Positions 36,045 to 44,205 of a stretch of 64,000 nucleotides of DNA are shown piece by piece. The stretch spans positions 1-64,000 of the forward strand of contig JBDTTU010000009.1 of NCBI GenBank assembly GCA_039930465.1, written 5' to 3'. Numbering within the stretch: position 1 is the stretch's first letter; every line of letters begins with the position of its first letter. The position numbers and the translations under genes are program-made. The notes under the pieces are model-generated. The model was given only the letters and a program-made list of their open reading frames with translations, was not told the DNA's origin and did no database searches. This DNA comes from LMDS01 sp039930465 (lineage in GTDB: Bacteria; Pseudomonadota; Gammaproteobacteria; Burkholderiales; Burkholderiaceae_C).

Positions 36045-37313
36045 CTAGGCTTGGCTCCATTCAGGTGTTTGGGAAGCATCGCGCTCAGCAAGTGATACGT
36101 GCGAACGTCGCGCGATGCCAGTCTTGCGACGAACGAATTGGGGCGTGTGTGATGCGACTGCTGCGACCCAGAAAGCAAAACCAATTCCGAAGTGGTTCTG
36201 CGTCAGCATGACCTCAAATACTTCATGCAGTACTGCGGCGATCAGGATCGCGCGAGTAACCTCCCGTGAAGCCCTCGACTCACCTGCAAACTTGGTTAGA
36301 CCTACCGCCAGAATGAACCCAACGAAGATCACCACTCCAATGACACCGAACTGAAAGGCAAGTTGAAGGAACCCGTTGTGTGCCGAGAGGCCTTCCAATC
36401 GCCCTAATAGCAAGCCTCCCGGCAATGCGCCCGCACCGTGGCCCAACCAAGGGTGCTCTAAGATTCCGAGAATCACGAATGGCCAGATTTCGTCTCGTCC
36501 CGTAAGCACTGACTTGCCAAGCAGGTCCATCTGCGTAGTCCAATCAATGAACTCGGAACCAAATATGACGACAAGTGGAGCCAAAGAAACCGCAACCAAC
36601 ACGACAAGTCCAAATATCACGCGAGTCACGCGTTCGGAAGCAAGACGGGAGCAAATCAGCCACAGCACGGCGATTGTTCCTGCGGCGACGGCGGCGCGAG
36701 CGCCGGAATAGACAACTAGGCCAGCGAGCGCCACTAACAGCGGCGCGACCAAGCTGCGAAGTGAAACCTTCAGCCACCGACACACACGCCAACAAAGTAA
36801 GGCGAGTGCCAGCGCAGAAGCTCCCAACGCGTTCGGGTTCTCAAATAGCCCACCTTCACCGGCAGTGAGCAGAATCGCGGATCCATTGCCGATGACAAAT
36901 GCAAATGAGGCAGCCAGCACTGCAAAACCGGTGAGTAGGCTCCACGTCACGTTGCGCCGCTGGGTAAGTGCAAGTGCGACCAGTACCAGGAACTGGAAAA
37001 AGCTTGTCACTGCAAGTTGCATTCCGTCGGAAGGCTGCAGCAAGGCAAGAACTGCTAGGCTGAAACCAAGTATCAACGCGTTGCGACTTGATTGTCCCGC
37101 TCGCCCTACGGCATCGCGGACATGATGCTCGGTCGCACACCGAAGTAGCAACAGCACACCCCCGACAACCAGAGCTACCCGTCCGATCCATGTCAGCACA
37201 GGATCCGCGGTAGACGCGTAGACCGTCATCGTGGCCGTCAACATGGCGATAGAAGCGCTGGATGCAAGCGCCCCGCGACCGCCGCTACGAAGGCGATCCA
37301 ACTTCCGACTCAT
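36045..37313 (-). CDS. Wzy-type O-antigen polymerase/ligase family protein
   Basis: A 422-residue membrane protein with about ten to twelve hydrophobic segments and one long periplasmic loop near residues 250-310 (containing GRDEIWPFVILGILEHPWLGHG). The motif SAHNGFLQLAFQFGVIGVV after it is typical of the Wzy_C superfamily. It is likely the polymerase that joins repeat units, given the neighbouring flippase and Wzz protein; a ligase role cannot be excluded. The ATG at 37313 overlaps the flippase stop (ATGA), so the upstream starts at 37385/37397 are unlikely. Codons look less GC-biased than in the flanking housekeeping genes. Confidence 0.85.
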   Translation of the reverse strand: MSRKLDRLRSGGRGALASSASIAMLTATMTVYASTADPVLTWIGRVALVVGGVLLLLRCATEHHVRDAVGRAGQSSRNALILGFSLAVLALLQPSDGMQLAVTSFFQFLVLVALALTQRRNVTWSLLTGFAVLAASFAFVIGNGSAILLTAGEGGLFENPNALGASALALALLCWRVCRWLKVSLRSLVAPLLVALAGLVVYSGARAAVAAGTIAVLWLICSRLASERVTRVIFGLVVLVAVSLAPLVVIFGSEFIDWTTQMDLLGKSVLTGRDEIWPFVILGILEHPWLGHGAGALPGGLLLGRLEGLSAHNGFLQLAFQFGVIGVVIFVGFILAVGLTKFAGESRASREVTRAILIAAVLHEVFEVMLTQNHFGIGFAFWVAAVASHTPQFVRRKTGIARRSHVSLAERDASQTPEWSQA

Positions 37314-38515
37314 AAGGTACGGCGCGCAGGCCACAAGAACGAACTCCACCAGAGCAAGAGCAAGATGCCTGCTGATACGAAACATGCCAATAGCCAAGTT
37401 GCGCCGATTGCAGTGAGATCGTCAACGCGAAAAAGAAAAAAAGCCGAGACGAGTACGGCTACGCGACCTACATCGCCAACGACCGGCAACCACGGCCTTC
37501 CATGGGCGTTAGCGCCAACGCTGACGACACGGAACAAGCTCTCGGCAGAGATCGCCAACAACATCAGCCACGCCACGTCACTCACGGCTGAATACTGCCC
37601 AAGCCAATCCATCGATGTGCCGGTCCAACGGAGCGCAAGGAAGGCGAGCGCTGCGACTAGGGGCAAGGTTGCTGCGGCAAGGCCGACCTTCACAGCTGAT
37701 GCGCTGCGCCCGTCGCGCGTCCAATGTTTGAACAACAACGGAAGTGTGTAGTTCAAAGGCGTAATGAGCGTCTGGGCCAATGCAAGCGACATGCTGAATA
37801 CACCGAGAGACGTCGCTCCCAATCGTTGCTCGGCTACCCGCAGGCAAATGAGCGTACTTGCTGCGAAAAGCATTGAAGACACTCCCGCCGCCGCTCCGTA
37901 GCGAACAAGACTCGCTTTCAGGCCTGCCGGGTGGGGGTCAGCGACCGTCCATTGAGGAGACTTAAGGATGGCACGTGCCGCAACTATCGAACCCAGTGTC
38001 ATGGACGCAAAAATCGCAGCACAAATGTGCACGGATGTCGCAGCGCCAGTCGCCGCAGCGTAACCCGAGTAGGCGAGCAAGCCGAACTGTGGGACAGCCG
38101 TCACGATGTTGAATGTCCGAGAGGGCGCGACAGCCAAGCTAACGGCCCGGATGTTTGCATGCAATACCGAAGCGAAAGCGGCGGCGACAAACATCAAGGT
38201 ATCGATCAGTTCAATATGTGAAAAGATAGAGATGTATGCAACGCTGGCAGGAACGCTGAGCATTGCGGCGAGAACCGAAATCGACGTGGCGCGTCGCAGC
38301 GACAAACCACGCTGGCGCAAATGGAAAAAGAGTGACTGGGGCAATCCTAAAGTTGCGAACGCCGCAACCAGTTCGATCTCGGCCTTGGTTCGGCTAAAAA
38401 GCCCCTGGGACGCGGGGCCGAGCGCAGCGCCCAGGAGTCCCAGCGCAGCCACAGCGGCGACAGCCCCGCACCCTTGAACCAAGATCGTCCAGAAAAGCTC
38501 CGCACGAAGCTTCAA
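37310..38515 (-). CDS. Wzx-like polysaccharide flippase
   Basis: A 401-residue protein of the MATE/MVF-like flippase superfamily with about twelve membrane segments and no soluble domain. It probably moves the undecaprenyl-linked repeat unit across the inner membrane. It starts at a TTG that overlaps the preceding methyltransferase stop (TTGA); no ATG is nearby. Sequence motifs are weak, as is usual for Wzx. The assignment rests on topology, length and the Wzy neighbour. Base composition is less GC-rich than the window average. Confidence 0.8.
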   Translation of the reverse strand: MKLRAELFWTILVQGCGAVAAVAALGLLGAALGPASQGLFSRTKAEIELVAAFATLGLPQSLFFHLRQRGLSLRRATSISVLAAMLSVPASVAYISIFSHIELIDTLMFVAAAFASVLHANIRAVSLAVAPSRTFNIVTAVPQFGLLAYSGYAAATGAATSVHICAAIFASMTLGSIVAARAILKSPQWTVADPHPAGLKASLVRYGAAAGVSSMLFAASTLICLRVAEQRLGATSLGVFSMSLALAQTLITPLNYTLPLLFKHWTRDGRSASAVKVGLAAATLPLVAALAFLALRWTGTSMDWLGQYSAVSDVAWLMLLAISAESLFRVVSVGANAHGRPWLPVVGDVGRVAVLVSAFFLFRVDDLTAIGATWLLACFVSAGILLLLWWSSFLWPARRTL

Positions 38516-39321
38516 TCTCGCCCCGTCGATTCCGCAATTGCAAAAAGATTCGACGACAACAACGGCCGGCCGACAACTCGGCTAGCCATAGCCATACCCA
38601 TTACTGCACTTCTCAGTACACGAGACAGACCTTGGCCAGCATATGCGGATCCTTGGCACTCTCGTCGAAGTGACCTGCGCATTGGTTCGGCGGGCGTTTC
38701 GTGCAGCCAAACTCGCTCGCTCCGCAAGACTCTCAGACCCGCCCTTTCAAACAGCTGCAAACCTAGCGTTGGCGAGTACTTCCGAAGATGGCCAGATGTA
38801 TCGCTCGGTCCGTAGTTTCTTCCCCAGTTGAGAACATTGTTCTCAAGAGGAAGATTGACGAGTGTGTAGCGGGCGAGGGCCGCAGCATCGCGCAAGAACC
38901 CAGCATCATCTTCAACGTGCTCAAGAATGTCGCTCAGGATGACGCAGTCATACCCACTCAACTGCGAGACTCGGAAGTCACCATGGCGGAATGAAACTTG
39001 TGGGAATCGTCGGCCAGCTGCGGCAATATTGGCCGGCGAAATGTCCAATCCAGTTCGGGTGCCCCCTGCCGCGACCGGGAAAGCGGCGATGAGCTCCCCA
39101 GTCCCGCATCCAATCTCGACGACGCTGTTCGGCAGCCAGCCAGGGCTCAACAGATCAACCAAAAACGGCACTTTGAACTGTTCGACCTCTATCGAAACCA
39201 TCCGCTGTTCGAAACTACCGTCCACTCTCCGCGCGCTGTATTCGGCGTGATCATCATAGAGTTGCGCATAGTCGATCTTGACGGCGCCGTTGCTCAGGTC
39301 GGGGTCTTGCAGTGAGGTCAT
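38512..39321 (-). CDS. class I SAM-dependent methyltransferase
   Basis: A 269-residue methyltransferase with SVVEIGCGTGELIAAF near residues 65-80, a GLDISPANIAAA loop, and the post-motif ILSDILEHVEDDAGFLRDAA. The last part resembles UbiG-like and polysaccharide-associated methyltransferases. It follows another methyltransferase gene (21 bases) and precedes the flippase with a three-base overlap. The substrate is not identifiable from sequence. Confidence 0.83.
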   Translation of the reverse strand: MTSLQDPDLSNGAVKIDYAQLYDDHAEYSARRVDGSFEQRMVSIEVEQFKVPFLVDLLSPGWLPNSVVEIGCGTGELIAAFPVAAGGTRTGLDISPANIAAAGRRFPQVSFRHGDFRVSQLSGYDCVILSDILEHVEDDAGFLRDAAALARYTLVNLPLENNVLNWGRNYGPSDTSGHLRKYSPTLGLQLFERAGLRVLRSERVWLHETPAEPMRRSLRRECQGSAYAGQGLSRVLRSAVMGMAMASRVVGRPLLSSNLFAIAESTGRD

Positions 39322-39342
39322 CGGAGGAAGCTCGAATAGGTT

Positions 39343-40092
39343 TCAGGGGGTCTCTGGCTTGCGCGCGACTAGGAAAAACCCGAGCGGGAAACTTCTACCA
39401 GACTCGCGGGAAATCGTCACCCCCGTGCTGGTCCTACCGACCACGGCGACCGACCACTGAACGATGCTCGCTAATACAGAGCCAATGGCGGGGATGACGC
39501 TCAAGTACTTCGCCAGCGTGTCGCCCAGAACGTCAAGGCCGCCACCTACAACCTCCAGTACGGACACCGTCATGCCACGCATCTCGGCAAATCGCTGCAA
39601 CGCAAACGAGGTGTAGCGGTAGTAGTCATGCGGAGACTCGTGAATGCAATACAGGAACGGCACGTTCATGACGACGTGCCCACCGGGTGCAAGTATTCGC
39701 GCCATTTCATCCCAAAGCAGGCCCGGTTCCGGGATGTGCTCGAGCACGTCAGACAGGATGATCGTGTCGAACTCGCCATCCGGAAACGGCAGTCGCTCCA
39801 GTAGGCTGGTCTCGACGTCCAAGTGTGCGTTTGCGTGAAACGAGTTGCCCCAATCAACACAGGTCACGCTAGCCACATGGGGCCGGTAGGCGCCATACAG
39901 CGGCACCTTTCCGCAACCGAGGTCAACGAGCTTTCCTCGTGCGTAGTGGGGCAAAGCGGCGGCGTAGCGAGCGGCAACGAGATCAGCTATCAGCCGCGAG
40001 GCGACGCCAACTTCTTTGACATCGCGAGAAGCCGATAATACTCCGCGACGCAGAACATATTTGCTCGGTTTCCAGGCGTGTTCGTTCTTCAT
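39343..40092 (-). CDS. class I SAM-dependent methyltransferase
   Basis: A 249-residue methyltransferase with LVDLGCGKVPLYGAY (SAM-binding loop), IILSDVLEHIPEPGLLWDEM and LAPGGHVVMNVPFLYCIHE. The HDYYRYTSFALQRF segment is common in methyltransferases of glycan loci that act on terminal sugars. I chose the ATG at 40092 (GAGAG upstream); the open frame to 40194 is not supported. It is the first intact gene of the minus-strand arm, 40 bases below the ugd remnant. Confidence 0.83.
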   Translation of the reverse strand: MKNEHAWKPSKYVLRRGVLSASRDVKEVGVASRLIADLVAARYAAALPHYARGKLVDLGCGKVPLYGAYRPHVASVTCVDWGNSFHANAHLDVETSLLERLPFPDGEFDTIILSDVLEHIPEPGLLWDEMARILAPGGHVVMNVPFLYCIHESPHDYYRYTSFALQRFAEMRGMTVSVLEVVGGGLDVLGDTLAKYLSVIPAIGSVLASIVQWSVAVVGRTSTGVTISRESGRSFPLGFFLVARKPETP

Positions 40093-40132
40093 GGGCCAAC
40101 TCTCGAGCCTGTCGGGTCGCTGAAACAACCGA

Positions 40133-41040
40133 TCATCTGGTGGCCTTCGACAACCCGGCGGTAGACCTTCCGACAGCCCAGTATTCGACGCCACTTTCCG
40201 CCATCGTCACTGGTTCAAACAGGTTCCGCCCGTCGAAGACGACCGGAGATTTCAACACCGCTTTGATCGCCGTGAAATCGGGGCTGCGGAAGGCCTTCCT
40301 TTCAGTCACGATCAGCAACGCGTCGGCGCTCTGCAAGGCGCCCATTTGTGAGTCCTTGAACACGATCTTCGACAGCGGCCCCGGCTCGTCGGCCAAGTCC
40401 GCCTCCACGCAACGCCGGGCCTCGGCCAGCGCGATCGGGTCGTAGACACTCAGCTGTGCACCGCGCCGCAACAGCTCACGGATGATCACGCGGCTAGGCG
40501 CCTCTCGCATGTCGTCGGCGTTCGGCTTGAACGCGAGGCCCCACACAGCGAAGCTGCGCCCTGTCAGATCAGCTCCAAAGCGCTGGACGACCTTGTCGAC
40601 CAGCACGCGCTTCTGGGCATGGTTGACGGCCTCCACCGCTGCCAGCACCTTGAGGTCCTGGCCATGCTCGTACGCCGCGCGGCTCAGCGCCTGCACATCC
40701 TTCGGGAAACAAGACCCGCCATAGCCGGGTCTGGCGTACAGAAAACCATAGCCGATGCGCGGATCAGAGCCTATCCCCTGGCGAACCATCTCGGTGTCGG
40801 CGCCGACCTTGTCAGCGAGATTGGCAAGCTCGTTCAAGAACGAAATGCGCGTCGCGAGCATCGCGTTCGCCGCGTATTTGGTGAACTCCGCAGACTTCAC
40901 GTCCATCACGAGCATTCGCTCGTGAGTGCGGTTGAACGGGGCGTAGAGCTTGCAAGGCACAGCACGTTGTTGCCGGGCTCGGCCAAGCACGCTCCTGTCA
41001 CGAAGCAAACGTATCCAGAGCCGATCAGGGTAATTCTCAT
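40133..41040 (-). pseudogene. ugd: UDP-glucose 6-dehydrogenase remnant with internal deletion
   Basis: The ATG at 41040 begins MRITLIGSGYVCFVTGACLA, the usual Ugd N-terminus, and continues to about residue 28. A deletion of roughly 490-500 bases (about 165 residues, judged from typical Burkholderiales Ugd) joins it near 40951-40956, out of frame, to the conserved middle KLYAPFNRTHERMLVMDVKS. From there the rest is intact to the stop, including the active-site cysteine (GYGGSCFPKDVQAL) and FKPNADDMREAPSR. Most of the NAD-binding domain is missing, and the third glycine of the nucleotide motif is a cysteine (GYVC). The gene therefore cannot make a normal enzyme. Confidence 0.88.
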
Positions 41041-41237
41041 TGGAACAGCATCGATTCGAACAAACGCGGAAGGGCTCGCTAAGGATGGGACAGGGGCGGC
41101 ATTGCACTGCGCCGACATCCCTTTGCAGGCAGGCGAAGTTTGATGATGAATTCTAAGTGATCGAATTCGGCGGCCCGCCCGCCAATACTGTGCCGCCACC
41201 GCGACCACTAGAATTTCAGTCTCAACGAGAGCCCCCC

Positions 41238-42716
41238 ATGACGGACGAAAACCAGCTGATCACCGAGCGGCGCGAAAAACTCGCGCTCATCCGCCGACAA
41301 GGCGTGGCGTTCCCGAACGACTTCAAGCCGAAGCACCACGCGGCCGAACTGCTGCGCCAGCACGACGCCAAAACCAACGAAGAGCTGGAACCGCTGGGCG
41401 TGCACGTGGTGGTGGCCGGCCGGCTGATGCTCAAGCGGGTGATGGGCAAGGCCAGCTTCGCTACGCTGCAAGACGGCTCGGGGCAGATCCAGCTCTTCGT
41501 CACGCGCGACGCGCTCGGCGAAGAGCTGTACGCCACGTTCAAACACTGGGACCTGGGCGACATCGTCGGTGCCGAAGGCACGCTCTTCAAGACCAAGACC
41601 GGCGAACTCTCGGTGCGTGTGAGCGTGTTGCGGCTGCTGACCAAGAGCCTGCGCCCGCTGCCCGACAAGTTCCACGGCATGGCCGACCAGGAGCAGAAGT
41701 ACCGCCAGCGTTATGTCGACCTGATCACCGATGGCGACGCGCGTGCACGTTTCGCGGCGCGCAGCAAGGCGCTGAGTTCGATCCGCCAGTTCATGGTCGA
41801 GCACCACTTCATGGAAGTGGAAACGCCGATGCTGCACCCGATTCCGGGCGGTGCGAACGCCAAGCCGTTCGTCACGCACCACAACGCGCTCGACCAGCAG
41901 ATGTTCCTGCGCATCGCGCCCGAGCTGTACCTGAAGCGGCTGATCGTCGGCGGTTTCGAGCGTGTGTTCGAGATCAACCGCAGCTTCCGCAACGAAGGCA
42001 TCTCGGTTCGGCACAACCCCGAATTCACGATGATGGAGTTTTACGCGGCCTACTGGAACCACCATGACCTGATGGACTTCACTGAAGCCGTGCTGCGCCA
42101 CGCGGCGCGCCAGGCCACCGGCTCGGCCACGCTCATGTATGGCGGCCGGGAAGTCGACCTGGACCGGCCGTTTGCGCGTCTCACAGTGCGTGATTCGCTC
42201 GTTGCCCATGCGGGGCTGACGGCAGCCGAAGCGGTGGATGCGGCCGTGCTGCGCGCGGCACTCAAGGCCCACGGCGAAGAGGCGCCGGCGCACTGGAAAC
42301 TCGCCGAGCTGCAGTTCGGCTTGTTCGAAGCGGTGGTCGAAGAAAAGTTGTGGGAACCGACCTTCATCATCGACTACCCCGTCGAGGTGTCGCCGCTGGC
42401 GCGTGCGTCCGACACCGACCCGAGTGTCACCGAACGTTTCGAGCTCTTCATCACCGGGCGCGAATACGCCAACGGTTTTTCGGAGCTGAACGACGCAGAA
42501 GACCAGGCCGCACGTTTCCAGTCGCAAGTGGCCAACAAAGAAGCGGGCGACGAAGAAGCAATGTTCTACGACGCCGACTTCATCCGCGCGCTCGAATACG
42601 GCATGCCGCCCACCGGCGGCTGCGGCATCGGCATCGACCGGCTGATGATGCTGATCACCGATTCACCGAGCATCCGCGACGTGATTCTGTTTCCTTCGCT
42701 GCGCAAGGAAGGCTGA
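41238..42716 (+). CDS. lysS: lysyl-tRNA synthetase, class II
   Basis: Charges tRNA-Lys. The 492-residue product has an N-terminal OB-fold anticodon-binding domain (VVVAGRLMLKRVMGKASFATL), motif 1 region, motif 2 (FEINRSFRNEGISVRHNPEF) and motif 3 (GCGIGIDRLMMLI). Length and order match bacterial LysS. GAGAG lies upstream of the ATG at 41238; the earlier in-frame start at 41157 is not needed. It marks the right boundary of the polysaccharide locus. Confidence 0.97.
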   Translation: MTDENQLITERREKLALIRRQGVAFPNDFKPKHHAAELLRQHDAKTNEELEPLGVHVVVAGRLMLKRVMGKASFATLQDGSGQIQLFVTRDALGEELYATFKHWDLGDIVGAEGTLFKTKTGELSVRVSVLRLLTKSLRPLPDKFHGMADQEQKYRQRYVDLITDGDARARFAARSKALSSIRQFMVEHHFMEVETPMLHPIPGGANAKPFVTHHNALDQQMFLRIAPELYLKRLIVGGFERVFEINRSFRNEGISVRHNPEFTMMEFYAAYWNHHDLMDFTEAVLRHAARQATGSATLMYGGREVDLDRPFARLTVRDSLVAHAGLTAAEAVDAAVLRAALKAHGEEAPAHWKLAELQFGLFEAVVEEKLWEPTFIIDYPVEVSPLARASDTDPSVTERFELFITGREYANGFSELNDAEDQAARFQSQVANKEAGDEEAMFYDADFIRALEYGMPPTGGCGIGIDRLMMLITDSPSIRDVILFPSLRKEG

Positions 42717-42721
42717 ATACC

Positions 42722-43300
42722 ATGACGCGGCTCGCGACACTCGCCGAGATCCAGACCGAGGTCTGGCAGCAGCTCGAGCGCGCCGCGCACGACAAGCAGC
42801 ACGGCTGGCGCACGGCCGTTCTGGCGACCGTCGATGGCGAAGCGGCCGACGCGCGCACCGTGATCCTGCGCGAGGTGGATCCACGCCAAAAGCAGTTGAT
42901 CACGTTCAGCGACGACCGCGCCGGCAAGGTGGCCCAGTTGCTGAAGCACCCGCGCGGCACGGTGGTGATGTGGTCGGCACTGCTCGGCTGGCAACTGCGT
43001 TGCCGCGTGTTGTTGTCGCTCGAGATGACGGGCCTGGCGGCCACCTCCCGCTGGGCCAGCGTCAAGCTCACGCCCGCCGCACAGGACTACCTGGCCCGTC
43101 TGCCGCCGGGCACACCGCTCAACGCGCCGCAGGGCAAGCGCGCGCCGGTCGCCTCCCCGCCGGCTCCTGAACCGCTGACGCGCGAATACTTCGCGGTCAT
43201 CAGCGCGCAGGTGGTCGGACTCGACTGGCTGGAGCTGCACGCCGAAGGCCACCGCCGCGCCATCTTCGACGACCAAGGCGCGCGCTGGGTGCAGCCTTGA
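42722..43300 (+). CDS. pyridoxamine 5'-phosphate oxidase-like FMN protein
   Basis: A 192-residue split-barrel flavin protein. It has RTVILREVDPRQKQLITFSD (FMN contact region) and RAGKVAQLLKHPRGTVVMWS, and ends in a short LDWLELHAEGHRRAIF segment, like the Alr4036-type PNPOx-like family. It lacks the full set of PLP-binding residues of true PdxH, so the substrate is unknown. It starts five bases after lysS and probably shares its transcript. Confidence 0.82.
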   Translation: MTRLATLAEIQTEVWQQLERAAHDKQHGWRTAVLATVDGEAADARTVILREVDPRQKQLITFSDDRAGKVAQLLKHPRGTVVMWSALLGWQLRCRVLLSLEMTGLAATSRWASVKLTPAAQDYLARLPPGTPLNAPQGKRAPVASPPAPEPLTREYFAVISAQVVGLDWLELHAEGHRRAIFDDQGARWVQP

Positions 43301-44089
43301 TCAACGCTGCGTGAACACCGGCTTGCGCTTGTTCAGAAAAGCGTCCATGCCTTCTTTCTGATCGGCGGTCGCGAACAGCGCATGGAACATCCTGCGCTCG
43401 AACATGATGCCGTCGGCGAGCGTGCCTTCGAAAGCGCGGTTCACGCTTTCCTTGGCCATCATCACGCTCGGGCCGCTCAGCTCGTTGATCGTCTGCGCCG
43501 CAGCGAGCGTGACCGTCATCAGTTCGGCGAAGGGCACCACGCGCGAGACGAGGCCGGCACGTTCGGCCTCGGCCGCGTCGATCAAACGGCTCGTCAACAC
43601 CATGTCCATCGCCTTGGCCTTGCCCACGGCACGCGGCAGGCGCTGCGTGCCGCCAGCACCGGGAATGATGCCGAGCTTGATCTCGGGCTGACCGAACTTC
43701 GCGGTGTCGGCTGCGATGATGAAGTCGCACATCATCGCCAGCTCGCAGCCGCCGCCGAGCGCAAAACCCGCGACCGCGCCGATCACCGGCTTGCGAATGC
43801 TGCGGATGGTTTCCCAGTTGCGCGTGATGAAGTCACCGCCGTAGGTGTCGTTGAAATCGAACTTCGCCATCGCGCTGATGTCGGCACCGGCGGCGAAGGC
43901 TTTTTCGCTGCCGGTGATGACGATGCAACCGATGCCGGGGTCGGCGTCATAGGCCTTCAGCGCAGCGCCGAGCTCGTCCATGAGCGCGTCGTTCAGCGCA
44001 TTCAACTGTTTGGGCCGGTTCAAGGTGATCAGGCCGGTCTTGCGCTCGCCCTCGCCACGCGTTTCGATCAGGATGTTTTCAAAGCTCAT
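43301..44089 (-). CDS. enoyl-CoA hydratase
   Basis: Crotonase-fold enzyme that hydrates trans-2-enoyl-CoA in beta-oxidation. The 262-residue product has GSEKAFAAGADISAM (oxyanion hole), AVAGFALGGGCELAMMCD with the first catalytic glutamate, and QPEIKLGIIPGAGGTQRLPR with the second. The closest recognisable pattern is the short-chain enoyl-CoA hydratase (EchA8/FadB1-like) used in fatty acid and branched-chain amino acid breakdown. AAGGAG precedes the ATG. It is convergent with the PNPOx-like gene and divergent from the SIR2-TIR module. Confidence 0.94.
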   Translation of the reverse strand: MSFENILIETRGEGERKTGLITLNRPKQLNALNDALMDELGAALKAYDADPGIGCIVITGSEKAFAAGADISAMAKFDFNDTYGGDFITRNWETIRSIRKPVIGAVAGFALGGGCELAMMCDFIIAADTAKFGQPEIKLGIIPGAGGTQRLPRAVGKAKAMDMVLTSRLIDAAEAERAGLVSRVVPFAELMTVTLAAAQTINELSGPSVMMAKESVNRAFEGTLADGIMFERRMFHALFATADQKEGMDAFLNKRKPVFTQR

Positions 44090-44154
44090 GGTTCGCTCCT
44101 TCGGTGAAGCGTGACTTTAGCGCCCGCGCCCTAGGTGTTGCCGGGCCCGAGAAT

Positions 44155-44184
44155 ATGCGCCACGATGCGCCACGATGCGCCCGC
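44155..44184. repeat. 10-base tandem repeat upstream of the SIR2-TIR gene
   Basis: ATGCGCCACG is present twice in exact tandem (44155-44164 and 44165-44174), followed by a partial third unit ATGCGCCCGC. It ends about 20 bases before the start codon of the SIR2-TIR gene. Such short repeats can slip in copy number and alter expression, but no promoter box in it was identified. Confidence 0.7.
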
Positions 44185-44205
44185 GTCGTTTGCAACGGAG
44201 GTGCG

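Noticed and set aside
44155..44184. Possible CRISPR-like array
   Set aside because: The units are only 10 bases and adjacent, without spacers; it is a short tandem repeat.
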